Part shown: positions 16,424 to 24,709 of the stretch, piece by piece
How the letters are laid out: the number at the start of each line of letters is the position of its first letter
Position numbering within the stretch: position 1 is the stretch's first letter
Program-made: the position numbers and the translations under genes
Notes under the pieces: model-generated
What the model saw: the letters and a program-made list of their open reading frames with translations, nothing else
What the model was told of the DNA's origin: nothing
Database searches by the model: none
Assembly: GCF_001570885.1 (NCBI RefSeq)
Contig: NZ_BCSN01000027.1
Coordinates: 1-36,362, forward strand
DNA: 36,362 nt
Source: Micrococcus lylae NBRC 15355
Lineage (GTDB): Bacteria > Actinomycetota > Actinomycetes > Actinomycetales > Micrococcaceae
Direction: 5' to 3'

Positions 16424-16429
16424 TAGCGT
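16424..16429 (+). promoter_or_regulatory. -10 box, leaderless start of the SDR gene
   Basis: TAGCGT, exactly seven bases before ATG 16437, with no ribosome site between. Transcription would begin at or next to the A of the start codon. Confidence 0.55.
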
Positions 16430-16436
16430 GTTCGGC

Positions 16437-17963
16437 ATGACCCCTTCCTTTCCCCTCCAGCTCCGCCTCCCCGGCGGCCACGGCCGCCGCGTGCTCGTCA
16501 CCGGCGCCTCCGGCTACGTGGGCGGCCGTCTCATCCCGGAGCTGCTCGCCGCCGGCTTCACGGTGCGCGCCGCGGCCCGCAACACCGACGCTCTCGCCGA
16601 CCGCCCCTGGGGCTCCGATGTGGAGATCGTGCGTTGCGACCTCTCCGATCCCGAGGACGTGCTGGCCGCCATGCAGGACATCCACACGGTCCTCTACCTC
16701 GTCCACTCGATGGGCGGCGGGGCCGGCTTCGTGGAGCGCGAGCAGTCCATCGCGGACACCGTGGCCACCGCGGCCGAGGCCGCCGGCGTGGCCCAGCTGG
16801 TCTACCTCTCCGGCCTGCACCCGGACCGGCCCGTGGAGGAGCTCTCGGACCACATGCGCTCCCGCGAGCTCGTGGCCCGCCGCCTCGAGGAGTCCTCCGT
16901 CCCCACCCTGACGTTCGAGGCCGGCATCGTGATCGGCTCCGGCTCGACCAGCTTCGAGATGATCCGCCACCTCACCGAGCGCCTGCCGATCATGCCGGGC
17001 CCCTCCTGGCTGGGGAACCGGGTGGAGCCGATCGCCATCCGGGACGTGCTGCACTACCTCGTCCACGCGTGCGCCCTCGAGGCCCCGGTGCAGGCCCGCG
17101 GGCAGATCGGCTGCGGCACCCCGCAGACCTTCGCGTCCATGCTCACGGACTACACGGAGGTCGCTGAGCTCGGCCGCCGGCGCGTGATCGCCCTGCCGCT
17201 GCCCGCCATGCGCCTGTCCGGCGTGTGGATCGGACTGGTCACCCCCATCCCGGTGGGCGTGGCCATGCCGTTGGCCGCGTCGCTGGCCGAAGACGCCGTC
17301 ACGGACGACCACACCGTGGCCGAGATCGTCCCGGACCCCGCCGGAGGTCTCACCTCCTACAAGGAGGCCGTCCGCCGGGCGCTGGCCCGCGAGCAGGAGG
17401 GGCCGCTCGAGGTCACCTGGGATGCGGACCAGAGCGTCGGCCGGGACCCGGCCGCTCCCCTGCCCGCGGACCCGGGCTGGGCCGGTTCCACCGTCTACAC
17501 GGACGAGCGGGAGAAGGAGACGGACCTTTCCCCGGAGCAACTCTGGCCCGTGCTCGAGTCCATCGGCGGCCCGAACGGCTGGTACTCCACCCCGTTCTTG
17601 TGGCGGATGCGCGGCTGGATGGACAAGCTGATCGGCGGGCCGGGGCTGTCCCGCGGCCGCCGCGACCCGGAGCGCCTGCGCCTCGGCGACCATGTGGACT
17701 GGTGGCGCGTGGAGTCCATCGACCGCGGCCGCCTGCTCACCCTGCGCGCCGAGATGCGCGCCGGCGGACGGGCCTGGCTGCAGCTGGGCGTCGAGCGCAC
17801 CGAGGGCGGCTGCGTCTACCGCCAGCGGGCCGTGTTCATGCCCTCCGGCCTGGTCGGCCGCGCCTACTGGACGGCCATCCTGCCGTTCCACGCCCTGGTG
17901 TTCCCGTCCATGGCCGAGAACATCGTGGCCGAGGCGCGACGACGGCCCCTCGCCGCCGCCTGA
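16437..17963 (+). CDS. NAD(P)-binding SDR-type protein with C-terminal DUF2867 domain
   Basis: A 508-aa two-domain protein. Residues about 15-300 form an atypical short-chain dehydrogenase/NAD(P)H-binding Rossmann domain (VLVTGASGYVGGRLI, then VLYLVHSMGGGAGF and LVYLSGLHPDRP). Residues about 345-505 match DUF2867 (PNGWYSTPFLWRMRGWMDKL, DHVDWWRVESIDRGRLL). This domain pair is common in bacteria, but the substrate is not known to me. The start is fixed by a TAGCGT box seven bases upstream. Transcription ends at the strong hairpin after 17998. Confidence 0.88.
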   Translation: MTPSFPLQLRLPGGHGRRVLVTGASGYVGGRLIPELLAAGFTVRAAARNTDALADRPWGSDVEIVRCDLSDPEDVLAAMQDIHTVLYLVHSMGGGAGFVEREQSIADTVATAAEAAGVAQLVYLSGLHPDRPVEELSDHMRSRELVARRLEESSVPTLTFEAGIVIGSGSTSFEMIRHLTERLPIMPGPSWLGNRVEPIAIRDVLHYLVHACALEAPVQARGQIGCGTPQTFASMLTDYTEVAELGRRRVIALPLPAMRLSGVWIGLVTPIPVGVAMPLAASLAEDAVTDDHTVAEIVPDPAGGLTSYKEAVRRALAREQEGPLEVTWDADQSVGRDPAAPLPADPGWAGSTVYTDEREKETDLSPEQLWPVLESIGGPNGWYSTPFLWRMRGWMDKLIGGPGLSRGRRDPERLRLGDHVDWWRVESIDRGRLLTLRAEMRAGGRAWLQLGVERTEGGCVYRQRAVFMPSGLVGRAYWTAILPFHALVFPSMAENIVAEARRRPLAAA

Positions 17964-17999
17964 CGGCCCGCCCGGGGTGGGCCCTCGCCCTGGCAGACG

Positions 18000-18040
18000 G
18001 AAGGGCCCCGCCCCGTCACACTGACGGCGCGGGGCCCTTC
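18000..18040. terminator. bidirectional hairpin terminator
   Basis: Outer arms GAAGGGCCCCGC (18000-18011) and GCGGGGCCCTTC (18029-18040) pair perfectly. An inner stem CCGTCA/TGACGG extends it to near the loop. It lies between the convergent SDR and lipoprotein genes and can serve both. Confidence 0.8.
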
Positions 18041-18053
18041 CCGTGCGTCCGGC

Positions 18054-18572
18054 TCAGGCGTCGGCCTCGGCCTGGGCGTCCTCGAGGGTGGTGGACGGGT
18101 CCACGATCTGGCCCTCCCAGCCGTCGGACACCGCGTAGACGAGGCAGTGCTGGGAGCCGTCGGCGGAGTTGCGCAGCTCGGTGGCGGAGACGGTCACGTC
18201 GAGCTGCTTGCCGGCCTTCGCGCCGGTGGTGCGGCAGACGGACTCGGTGTCGGTGGTGTCGTCCTCGCCCTTCTCCGGCACGGCCCAGAGGTACTCGGCG
18301 TTGTGCTCGTCGTCGCAGTCGACCTTCTCGAAGGTGCCCACGTCACGGGCGCCCGGATCGTTGGTCAGGCAGTCGCCGGCGGAGAAGGAGACCTCCTCGG
18401 CCTGCGGGGCGGCGTCCTCGCCACCCTCGGACGAGGTGGACTCGGACTGGGTGGCCGACTGGTCGGCGGTCTCCTGCTCGGCGTCCTGGGACTCACCGGC
18501 GCAGGCGGTCAGGGCGAGCAGGGCGGCGGCGCCGAGGGCGGCGGCGCGTGAGGTGCGGGCGATGCGGGTCAT
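18054..18572 (-). CDS. lipoprotein with Septum_form-like domain
   Basis: A 172-aa secreted lipoprotein. The signal MTRIARTSRAAALGAAALLALTAC ends in a clear lipobox (LTAC, lipid on Cys24). An acidic Gln/Ser/Glu linker of about 40 residues follows. The globular part has SFSAGDCLTNDPG and VDCDDEHNAEYLWAV, the Cys/His pattern of the Septum_form family seen in actinobacterial surface proteins. The name does not prove a division role. ATG 18572 follows GGAAGAGAG. Several Cys in the mature domain suggest disulfides. Confidence 0.8.
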   Translation of the reverse strand: MTRIARTSRAAALGAAALLALTACAGESQDAEQETADQSATQSESTSSEGGEDAAPQAEEVSFSAGDCLTNDPGARDVGTFEKVDCDDEHNAEYLWAVPEKGEDDTTDTESVCRTTGAKAGKQLDVTVSATELRNSADGSQHCLVYAVSDGWEGQIVDPSTTLEDAQAEADA

Positions 18573-18899
18573 CTCGTCTCTCTTCCGTTCTTCTCTTCGT
18601 TCAGCTTCGGTGCATTCACGGTGCGCGTCCTCGCCGGATTCCCCCTGCCGGCGGCGCGCGTGCCCGGGGTCCCGAGCCGGGCACATTGGGCCACTGTACG
18701 CTGGATGTGACGGCACACCATCGCGTGGGTGACCTGGGTCACGTCGGCCACGGGTCGCCGTTCGGAAGCCTCGGCACCAGCTCGGACGGCAGCCCCGGCA
18801 CCAGGTCCGGCGGCCGTGCGGCGCGCCGGCCTCCGCCCAGGTCAGGGCCCAGGACGCCGCCGCCGACCGCCGGGCTCACCGGCCTGACAGAATGACCGC
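18573..18899. other. divergent intergenic region, lipoprotein / idi
   Basis: A 327-bp gap with both start regions. It contains a 14-bp palindrome GTGACC-TG-GGTCAC at 18729-18742, a possible repressor site. A TACAGT box lies on the minus strand at 18698-18693. I see no gene. Low-complexity GC-rich repeats (CGGCACCAG) fill 18770-18860. Confidence 0.5.
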
Positions 18900-19529
18900 A
18901 TGACCTCCTGCGCCGCACAGCCCGATCCTGCCGCCGCCGACCCGCACGCCGTTCCGCAGACGTCCGAGCAGGGCGGCACACGGGACGGCCACCGGGACGC
19001 GGAGGAGGTCGTCGTGCTCCTGGCCGAGGACGGCACCCCGGCCGGCACCGAGCCGAAGGCCACCGTGCACCGGCACCAGAACGAGGGCACGCCCCTGCAC
19101 CTGGCCTTCTCCTGCCACGTGTACGGCCCGGACGGCCGGTTCCTGCTGACCCGGCGTGCCCTGGCGAAGAAGACCTTCCCCGGCGTGTGGACCAACGGGT
19201 TCTGCGGACACCCGGGCGTGGAGGAGACGCCGGCCGAGGCCGTCGGGCGGCGCGCCGTCCAGGAGCTGGGCGTGCCGGTGCACTCCGTGGAGCCGGTGCT
19301 GCCGGACTTCCGCTACCGCGCGGTGGACGCCGCCGGCGTGGAGGAGAACGAGATCTGCCCGGTGTTCCGGGCGCAGACGGACGGCGACCCCGCCCCGGTG
19401 TGGGACGAGGTCGCCGAATGGGAGTGGGTGCAGGTCGCGGACCTCACCGCCGCCCTGGCCGCCGTGCCCGCCGCGTTCAGCCCGTGGCTGGCGCAGCAGT
19501 GGCGGCAGGGGGCCTTCGAGGGGCGCTGA
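18900..19529 (+). CDS. idi: isopentenyl-diphosphate delta-isomerase, type I
   Basis: Interconverts isopentenyl and dimethylallyl diphosphate for isoprenoid (menaquinone, carotenoid) synthesis. A Nudix-fold protein of 209 aa. Catalytic Cys lies in WTNGFCGHPG, the catalytic Glu in VEENEICPVF, and HRHQNEGTPLHLAFS is the metal-binding strand. The N-terminal 35 residues are an Ala/Pro/Asp-rich extension. ATG 18900 follows CAGAAT by six bases, consistent with a leaderless transcript; an ATG nine bases earlier is out of the conserved frame. Confidence 0.93.
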   Translation: MTSCAAQPDPAAADPHAVPQTSEQGGTRDGHRDAEEVVVLLAEDGTPAGTEPKATVHRHQNEGTPLHLAFSCHVYGPDGRFLLTRRALAKKTFPGVWTNGFCGHPGVEETPAEAVGRRAVQELGVPVHSVEPVLPDFRYRAVDAAGVEENEICPVFRAQTDGDPAPVWDEVAEWEWVQVADLTAALAAVPAAFSPWLAQQWRQGAFEGR

Positions 19530-19595
19530 GGCAGCCCCGGCGCAGGGCCGCACCGCCACGACGACGGCTGCTCCCCTTTCAGAGCGCCGCGCGCC

Positions 19596-20012
19596 TCAGG
19601 CCTGCGGCTGACCGCCCTGGGCCTGACCACCCTGGGCGGCGGCGTCGTTCTTCGCCGCCTGCTCCGCGGCCATGCGACGGACCTCCTCGATGTCCAGGCC
19701 CTTGACCTGCTGCACGAGGTCCTCCAGGGCAGGAGCCGGGAGGGCGCCGGGCTGGGAGAAGACGAGCACGCCGCCACGGAATGCCATGAGGGTTGGGATC
19801 GAGGTGATGCCGGCCATCGCGGCCAGCTGCTGCTGGTCCTCGGTGTCCACCTTCACGAAGGCGACGTCGTCATGCTGCTCGGAGGCGGCCTCGAAGACCG
19901 GGGCGAACTGCTTGCAGGGGCCGCACCACTCGGCCCAGAAGTCCACCAGGACGGTGTCGTTCTCGGCGATGGTCTGCTGGAAGGACTCGAGGGTCAGGTC
20001 GGTGGTGGCCAT
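19596..20012 (-). CDS. trxA: thioredoxin
   Basis: Cytosolic disulfide reductase of the thioredoxin fold, 138 aa. The active site is VDFWAEWCGPCKQFAP, with the cis-proline loop ITSIPTLMAF. It is about 30 residues longer than a minimal thioredoxin because of a C-terminal tail (QAAKNDAAAQGGQAQGGQPQA-type Gln/Gly/Ala repeat) of unknown use. ATG 20012 follows AAAGGA at nine bases. It stands alone between idi and the aldo/keto reductase. Confidence 0.88.
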   Translation of the reverse strand: MATTDLTLESFQQTIAENDTVLVDFWAEWCGPCKQFAPVFEAASEQHDDVAFVKVDTEDQQQLAAMAGITSIPTLMAFRGGVLVFSQPGALPAPALEDLVQQVKGLDIEEVRRMAAEQAAKNDAAAQGGQAQGGQPQA

Positions 20013-20267
20013 GGCAGGGATCCTTTCGGACGGGTTCTCGCCGGCGTCCGCCGCGGACGCGGTCACGGTCCGGCGCGTTCTGTCAGGCGGCAACAGGATG
20101 CCCCGCCCGGTCTATTCCAAGGCTGACGGACGACGGCCCCGGATGCCCCCCGGTTCAGCGCCCGACGTATTCCGTCCGTCCACCCGGCAGGCGGCTTCCC
20201 GACGACGGCCGCCCACCTCCGGCGTCCGCTCGCCTCCGTCCGCGGCACCGGAGCGCGGCGGCGCTCC

Positions 20268-21098
20268 TCAGATCCCGAACTCGAGCGGGTCCTGGCGGGC
20301 TGGCCGCCCGGAGTCCGCGGCGTCCACGGCCGCCAGCTCGTCTGCGGTGAGCTCGAGCTCCAGGGAGGCGAGGTTCTCGGCCAGGTGCGCGGCGGAGCTG
20401 GAGCGCGGGATGGCCACGCGCCCGGACTGCCGGTGCCAAGCCAGCAGCACCTGCGCGGGGGTGGCCCCGTGCGCCGCGGCGGCTGCGGTCACGGCCGGCA
20501 CCTCGAACGGCTTCCCGCCGCGTCCCAGCGGCGTGTGGGCCACCACGGCGGCACCGTGGGCGCGCGTCGCCTCTTGGACGGACCGCTGCTGGACCAGGGC
20601 GTCCACCTGGATCTGGTTCACCGCCGCCTGCAGGCCGTCGGCCGCGAGGGTCTCGAGGTGCTCGGACAGGAAGTTGGACACGCCCCAGGAGGCGGCCGGG
20701 CCGTCGTCGCCGACCATGCCGGCGAGCGCTGCGGCGGTCTGGCGGAAGGTTCCCTCCTGCGCGGTGCGCCAGGGATTCGGCCAGTGGATGAGCACAAGAT
20801 CCACACGGTCCAGGCCGAGCCGCTCGAGCGAGCCCTCCAGCGAGGCTCGGACCCGGTCCGCGGGGCCGAAGGCGTCCGCGGTGAGCTTGGTGGTCACCTG
20901 CACCGCCTCCCGCGGCACTCCGGCAGCACGCAGGGCGGCCCCCACCACGGCCTCGTTGCCGTAGGCCTGGGCGGTGTCCAGGTGCCGGTATCCCAGTGCC
21001 AGGGCGCGTTCGATCGCGGCCTGCCCCTCGGGTCCGGTGAGCTTGTAGGTCCCCAGTCCGAGGGCTGGAAGGGCTGTGGCCGGCACGGAGTTCTCCAT
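20268..21098 (-). CDS. aldo/keto reductase
   Basis: NADPH-dependent carbonyl reductase, 276 aa, of the (beta/alpha)8 AKR fold. Catalytic residues are visible: Asp and Tyr in YRHLDTAQAYGNEAVVG, Lys in VTTKLTADAF, His in LVLIHWPNPW. The cofactor segment VAIPRSSSAAHLAENL matches the AKR phosphate-binding loop. The substrate cannot be read from sequence. ATG 21098 is preferred to an upstream GTG because TACTGT lies seven bases before it, a probable leaderless start. It begins 24 bp after the GntP-type fragment. Confidence 0.9.
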   Translation of the reverse strand: MENSVPATALPALGLGTYKLTGPEGQAAIERALALGYRHLDTAQAYGNEAVVGAALRAAGVPREAVQVTTKLTADAFGPADRVRASLEGSLERLGLDRVDLVLIHWPNPWRTAQEGTFRQTAAALAGMVGDDGPAASWGVSNFLSEHLETLAADGLQAAVNQIQVDALVQQRSVQEATRAHGAAVVAHTPLGRGGKPFEVPAVTAAAAAHGATPAQVLLAWHRQSGRVAIPRSSSAAHLAENLASLELELTADELAAVDAADSGRPARQDPLEFGI

Positions 21099-21105
21099 GC
21101 CGGCC

Positions 21106-21111
21106 ACAGTA
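21106..21111 (-). promoter_or_regulatory. -10 box, leaderless start of the aldo/keto reductase
   Basis: TACTGT on the minus strand, seven bases before ATG 21098, the same spacing as at the SDR and MFS genes. Confidence 0.55.
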
Positions 21112-21122
21112 GCTGCCGGGGA

Positions 21123-21340
21123 TCAGGCGATGCCGAGGAAGGTGACCGCACCGATCACCACGGCGGTGACGATCACCGGCGCCACGATCGTGACCATGCC
21201 GACGTCCTTGTAGGACTCGCGGTGGGTCATCCCGCAGACCATGAGCAGGGTGATGACCGCACCGTTGTGGGGCATCGAGTCCAGGCCGCCGGAGGGCGAG
21301 CCGGTGATGCCGATGGCCGGTGCGGTGGATGTGGCGGATG
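21123..21340 (-). pseudogene. C-terminal fragment of a GntP-family permease
   Basis: The minus strand reads about 72 codons to TGA at 21123: ITGSPSGGLDSMPHNGAVIT, then LLMVCGMTHRESYKDVGMVT and a last transmembrane helix. This matches the C-terminus of GntP-type permeases for gluconate or hydroxy acids, where a conserved PHNGAV motif precedes the last helix. No start or N-terminal 380 residues exist here; coding sense fades near 21340 beside a hairpin. It is a deletion remnant, so the host has probably lost an uptake system. Confidence 0.8.
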
Positions 21341-21344
21341 GACT

Positions 21345-21396
21345 CCCCGACGACGACCGGTCACCTGCGTGCGGAAGGTGCAGGACCGTCGTCGGG
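21345..21396. terminator. hairpin beside the GntP remnant
   Basis: CCCGACGACG and CGTCGTCGGG pair perfectly around a 32-base loop. The right arm is a copy of the dispersed motif. It marks the breakpoint between the permease remnant and the aroQ start region. Confidence 0.5.
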
Positions 21397-21450
21397 AAGC
21401 GCGCTGGGCCGGCGTCGAGAAGCGGGCGCGGTGCCCGGCGGCGACCGCAC

Positions 21451-21456
21451 TAAGCT
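21451..21456 (+). promoter_or_regulatory. -10 box, leaderless start of aroQ
   Basis: TAAGCT, six bases before ATG 21463, with no room for a ribosome site. Confidence 0.5.
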
Positions 21457-21462
21457 GGCGGC

Positions 21463-21927
21463 ATGAGCCTCGCCTCCCTGCTGATCCTCAACGGCCCGAA
21501 CCTCAACCTGCTCGGCACGCGCGAGCCGGAGAAGTACGGCACGCAGACGCTCGCCGACGTGGAGGCGCTGGCCGCCGAGACCGCCGCGCGGTTCGGATGG
21601 ACGGTCGAGTGCCGGCAGTCCAACCACGAGGGGCAGCTCATCGACTGGATCCACGAGGCGCGCGGCAAGCACGCGGGAATCGTGCTGAACCCGGGCGCCT
21701 ACAGCCACACCTCGGTGGCGATCCGCGACGCCCTCAGCGCGGTCGAGCTGCCCGTGGTGGAGGTGCACCTGACGAACATCCACGCCCGTGAGGAGTTCCG
21801 CCACCACTCCTACATCTCCGGCGTGGCCGTGGCCGTGCTGTGCGGCACCGGCGTGCAGGGATACGCGTACGCCGTGGACCGCCTGGCCCGGCTGGGCGGG
21901 GCTACCGAGCAGCGCGTCACCGGATAA
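21463..21927 (+). CDS. aroQ: type II 3-dehydroquinate dehydratase
   Basis: Dehydrates 3-dehydroquinate to 3-dehydroshikimate. The 154-aa protein shows [20 protein letters not shown] (catalytic Tyr in EKYG), the lid region, [35 protein letters not shown] and [18 protein letters not shown], typical of the small dodecameric enzyme. It may serve aromatic amino-acid synthesis or quinate/shikimate catabolism; the remote pca cluster makes the second possible, but no quinate dehydrogenase is nearby. The stop TAA lies inside a 20-bp inverted-repeat arm. Confidence 0.94.
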   Translation: MSLASLLILNGPNLNLLGTREPEKYGTQTLADVEALAAETAARFGWTVECRQSNHEGQLIDWIHEARGKHAGIVLNPGAYSHTSVAIRDALSAVELPVVEVHLTNIHAREEFRHHSYISGVAVAVLCGTGVQGYAYAVDRLARLGGATEQRVTG

Positions 21928-21989
21928 TCGACGGTTCGTCACCAGATCGCAGAGATTCTCCGCGGTCCTGTGACGAACCGTCGATTATC
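21923..21989. terminator. 20-bp perfect inverted repeat overlapping the aroQ stop
   Basis: The arm at 21923-21942 (GATAATCGACGG...) is the exact reverse complement of 21970-21989, with a 27-base loop. It includes the aroQ stop codon and ends 12 bases before the convergent CoA-transferase stop. It is a likely two-way terminator, longer than needed for that task. Confidence 0.75.
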
Positions 21990-22000
21990 AGCCCGGGCCG

Positions 22001-23239
22001 TCAGCCCTCGCAGTCCGCGCCCCTGCCCTCGAGCCAGGCGAGGACGGCCTCGCGGTCCTCGTCCAGGTGCGGCGGGGCCTTCACGTGCCGCGCCGGGGTG
22101 CGGGAGTAGTCCACGGGGTGGCGCACGGTCGGCACCCCGCCGGCGTCCGCCACCGGGTCCAGCCCCAGCTTCTCCGCGTACGCGATGCCCTCGTCCACGC
22201 CGAGGATGGGCGCGCACGGCACCCCGACCTCCACGAGCTCGTCCTGCCACTGCTGCGCGTCCCGCTCGCCGAGGCGCCCCACCATCAGTGCCCGCAGCTC
22301 GTCGCGGTTCTCGTTGCGGGCGGACATGGTGGCGAACTTCTCGTCCTGCGCCAGCTCCGGCATCCCCAGCACCTCAGCCAGGCGGGCGAACTGGCGGTCA
22401 TTGCCGACCGAGATGATCAGGTCCGTGTCCCGGCAGGCGAAGGGGCCGTAGGGGAACAGGCTGGGATGGTCGTTGCCCATGCGCCGCGGCACGGCACCGC
22501 CGGCCACGTAGGCGGAGGTCTGGTTGACCAGGCCGGACAGGGCGGTCATGAACAGGTTGAGCTCCACGTGCTGGCCCCTGCCGGAGCCCTCGCGCTCGCG
22601 CAGCGCGGCCAGGATCGCCACGGCGCAGTGCAGTCCGGTCATCACGTCCATCATCGCCACACCGCCCTTCTGCGGCGGGCCGTCCGTCTCGCCGGTGAGG
22701 GACATGAACCCGGAGACGCCCTGGACGAGCATGTCGTAGCCGGGCAGGTGCGCGCCTGCGGCCGTGCCGAAGCCGGTGATGGAGGCGTGCACCAGGTGCG
22801 GCCAGCGCTCGGCCACGGAGTCCGCGTCCAGCCCGTACTTGGCCAGGCCGCCGGGCTTGAAGTTCTCCACCAGCACATCGGCCTCGCCCACGATCCGGTG
22901 CACCAGCTCCAGCTGCTCCGGGTCCTTCATGTCCAGGGCGATGGAGTGCTTGTTGCGGTTCGCGGACATGAAGTACGTGGACATGTCCCCGTGCACGGGG
23001 GGCCGCCAGGTGCGGGTGTCGTCCCCGCCGGGCGACTCCACCTTGATGACGGTCGCGCCCAGGTCCGCGAGCAGCATGGTGCAGTACGGTCCGGCGAGCA
23101 CCCGGGACAGGTCCGCCACCACGATCCCCGCCAGCGGTCCGGTGCCGTCCCCGGTGAGCCCGCTCGCGTCCGCCGGCCCCGTGCCGTCCGTCCCGACGAC
23201 GGCCGCCTCGCCGCCGTCCTGTCCGGTCGCCTTCTGCAT
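22001..23239 (-). CDS. family III CoA-transferase (CaiB/BaiF), probable glutarate CoA-transferase
   Basis: A 412-aa family III acyl-CoA transferase. Core motifs are VLAGPYCTMLLADLGATVIKVE, YFMSANRNKHSIALD and the predicted catalytic Asp in PGYDMLVQGVSGF. An N-terminal Gly/Thr/Asp-rich leader of about 35 residues precedes the fold and includes one copy of the dispersed motif (AVVGTDG). ATG 23239 follows AGGAGG at seven bases. It is divergent from a LysR regulator with a glutaryl-CoA dehydrogenase beyond. That trio matches known glutarate pathways, so transfer of CoA from succinyl-CoA to glutarate is the best guess. Substrate specificity is not provable from sequence. Confidence 0.85.
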   Translation of the reverse strand: MQKATGQDGGEAAVVGTDGTGPADASGLTGDGTGPLAGIVVADLSRVLAGPYCTMLLADLGATVIKVESPGGDDTRTWRPPVHGDMSTYFMSANRNKHSIALDMKDPEQLELVHRIVGEADVLVENFKPGGLAKYGLDADSVAERWPHLVHASITGFGTAAGAHLPGYDMLVQGVSGFMSLTGETDGPPQKGGVAMMDVMTGLHCAVAILAALREREGSGRGQHVELNLFMTALSGLVNQTSAYVAGGAVPRRMGNDHPSLFPYGPFACRDTDLIISVGNDRQFARLAEVLGMPELAQDEKFATMSARNENRDELRALMVGRLGERDAQQWQDELVEVGVPCAPILGVDEGIAYAEKLGLDPVADAGGVPTVRHPVDYSRTPARHVKAPPHLDEDREAVLAWLEGRGADCEG

Positions 23240-23335
23240 GCCTCGCCTCCTGGAAGTCCCTCGACGGCGGGCCGGGCACACTGCCGGGCACACCGCGTCC
23301 TTCGCTCCAGCAGACCACCGCCGCGGTCTCAGGTC

Positions 23336-23358
23336 CAATAGCCGATCCGCACCGATTG
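23336..23358. promoter_or_regulatory. candidate LysR-type binding site
   Basis: CAAT and ATTG bracket a 15-base centre with partial dyad symmetry in the 199-bp divergent gap between the CoA-transferase and LysR genes. Size and position suit a LysR recognition site. A second dyad (TCAGA-N9-TCTGA, 24510-24528) lies before gcdH. Confidence 0.35.
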
Positions 23359-23438
23359 TTACCCTCGGCGCATAGATCGCCGCGGCGCCCGGCCCAGCCT
23401 GGTCGCCCCGGCGCCCCGCCCGGCAGGAGGAGCATCCC

Positions 23439-24377
23439 ATGGACGTCCGCGAGGCCCACGCGTTCCTGGCCGTGGCCGAGGAGCTGCACTTCGGGCGGGC
23501 GGCCGAGCGCCTGCACATCGCGCAGCCGCCGCTGTCCCGCACCATCCGCAACCTGGAGCGCGCCTACGGCACCGCCCTGTTCGACCGCACCACCCGCACC
23601 GTCTCCCTCACCCCCGCCGGCCGCGCCCTCCTGCCGGCCGCGCAGCGCCTCGCCGACGCCGCCGCGGACGTGGACCGAGTGATGGCGGACGTGACCGCCG
23701 GCCGCACGGGCCGCATCCGCTTGGGCTTCGCCAGCACCTCGAACCACCGGCACGTCGGCCGCCTGGCCCGCCGGGTCAAGGCCGACCACCCGGGCCTGGC
23801 CCTCGAGCTGCACTCCGCGCAGTTCTCCCACCAGGGCTTCTCCCGCGTGATGGACGGGCACCTGGACCTGGCGATCGGCCGCTGGGACCACCTGCCGCCG
23901 GAGCTGGACTCGGTGCTGCTGCGCCGGGAAGAGGTCCTCATCGCCCTGCCCGCGGACCACCGCCTCGCCCACCGGGACGAGGTCGCGTTCGCCGAGCTCG
24001 CGGACGAGGACTGGATCGTCCTGCCCACCGGTGTCAGCGCGGCCCTGCACCACCGCTTCACCTCGCTGTCCCTCTCGGCCGGCGTGATCCCGCGCGTGAC
24101 CGAGACGGCCCCGGACTCCTGGACCATGCTCGTGCTCGTGGCCGCCGGCAACGGCGTCGGCTTCAGCATGGAGACCGTCCGGGACAACGCCCACCACGAG
24201 TCCGGCGTCCGGTTCGTCCGCCTCTCCGGCCCGGCGAACCCCATGGACATGCGCATGATCTGGCGCCGGGACCACGACTCCGCCGCCCTGCGCTCCGTCG
24301 TCCAGGCGTCCGTGGAGGTCTTCCAGGAGCACGACGACGGCTCCCCCGCCTCCGCCTCGCCCGGCGCCGGGGGCTGA
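23439..24377 (+). CDS. LysR-family transcriptional regulator
   Basis: A 312-aa LTTR. The winged helix-turn-helix is at residues 1-60 (AVAEELHFGRAAERLHIAQP, then LSRTIRNLERAYG). The inducer-binding domain spans about 90-300 (RIRLGFASTSNHRH, DGHLDLAIGRW). ATG 23439 follows GGAGGAGC. It is divergent from the CoA-transferase and upstream of gcdH in the same direction, so it probably senses glutarate or a CoA-pathway intermediate and controls both sides, like GcdR in Pseudomonas. Ligand is inferred. Confidence 0.9.
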   Translation: MDVREAHAFLAVAEELHFGRAAERLHIAQPPLSRTIRNLERAYGTALFDRTTRTVSLTPAGRALLPAAQRLADAAADVDRVMADVTAGRTGRIRLGFASTSNHRHVGRLARRVKADHPGLALELHSAQFSHQGFSRVMDGHLDLAIGRWDHLPPELDSVLLRREEVLIALPADHRLAHRDEVAFAELADEDWIVLPTGVSAALHHRFTSLSLSAGVIPRVTETAPDSWTMLVLVAAGNGVGFSMETVRDNAHHESGVRFVRLSGPANPMDMRMIWRRDHDSAALRSVVQASVEVFQEHDDGSPASASPGAGG

Positions 24378-24427
24378 ACCGTGCCGGTTCGGGGCGGGCA
24401 CCGGGGGCTGAACCGTGCCGGTTCGGG
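24373..24427. repeat. two hairpin repeats after the LysR gene
   Basis: The sequence CTGAACCGTGCCGGTTCGGG occurs at 24373 and again at 24407, 34 bp apart. Each contains a perfect hairpin GAACCG-TGC-CGGTTC. The first copy overlaps the LysR stop codon. It could act as a weak terminator or an RNA-processing site. Confidence 0.7.
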
Positions 24428-24709
24428 GAGTCTGCCCCGCCCCGCCTCGCTCGGCGCCGGCGACTGCACCGCGCCTCACCTTCTCGGCCACACTCGAGGG
24501 CGGCGCGATTCAGACCAGAATGATCTGACCGACCCCCGATCGGGACATGAGGTGACGTCAGCGGCGAGCGGGCACTCCACCGACGCCCACCGGCGGAGGT
24601 GCGGGTGCCGTCGTCGTGCCTGTTTCCCTGTCAGCGCCGGATGCGCGCACCTAGAGTGGCTGTGAGACCACCCGTGCGGCAGCAGCCGCCGCCCCTGCCA
24701 GGAGGAACC
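24378..24709. other. intergenic region LysR to gcdH
   Basis: A 332-bp gap with the two hairpin repeats at its left end, a dyad TCAGA-N9-TCTGA at 24510-24528, and a possible promoter CTGTCA-N18-TAGAGT (24628-24657). That predicts a leader of roughly 45 bases before the gcdH GTG. No gene is seen. Confidence 0.5.

Noticed and set aside
12602-16426. A 1274-codon open frame on the plus strand opposite the SNF2 helicase
   Set aside because: It is the antisense shadow of a gene with clear motifs. Its residues are His/Gly/Arg/Val-rich, as expected from a GC-rich complement, with no recognisable domain.
18739-18981. Minus-strand frame rich in Arg and Pro upstream of idi
   Set aside because: It overlaps the idi coding start on the other strand, and its repeats (LVPGLPSELVPRLP) come from low-complexity GC-rich DNA.
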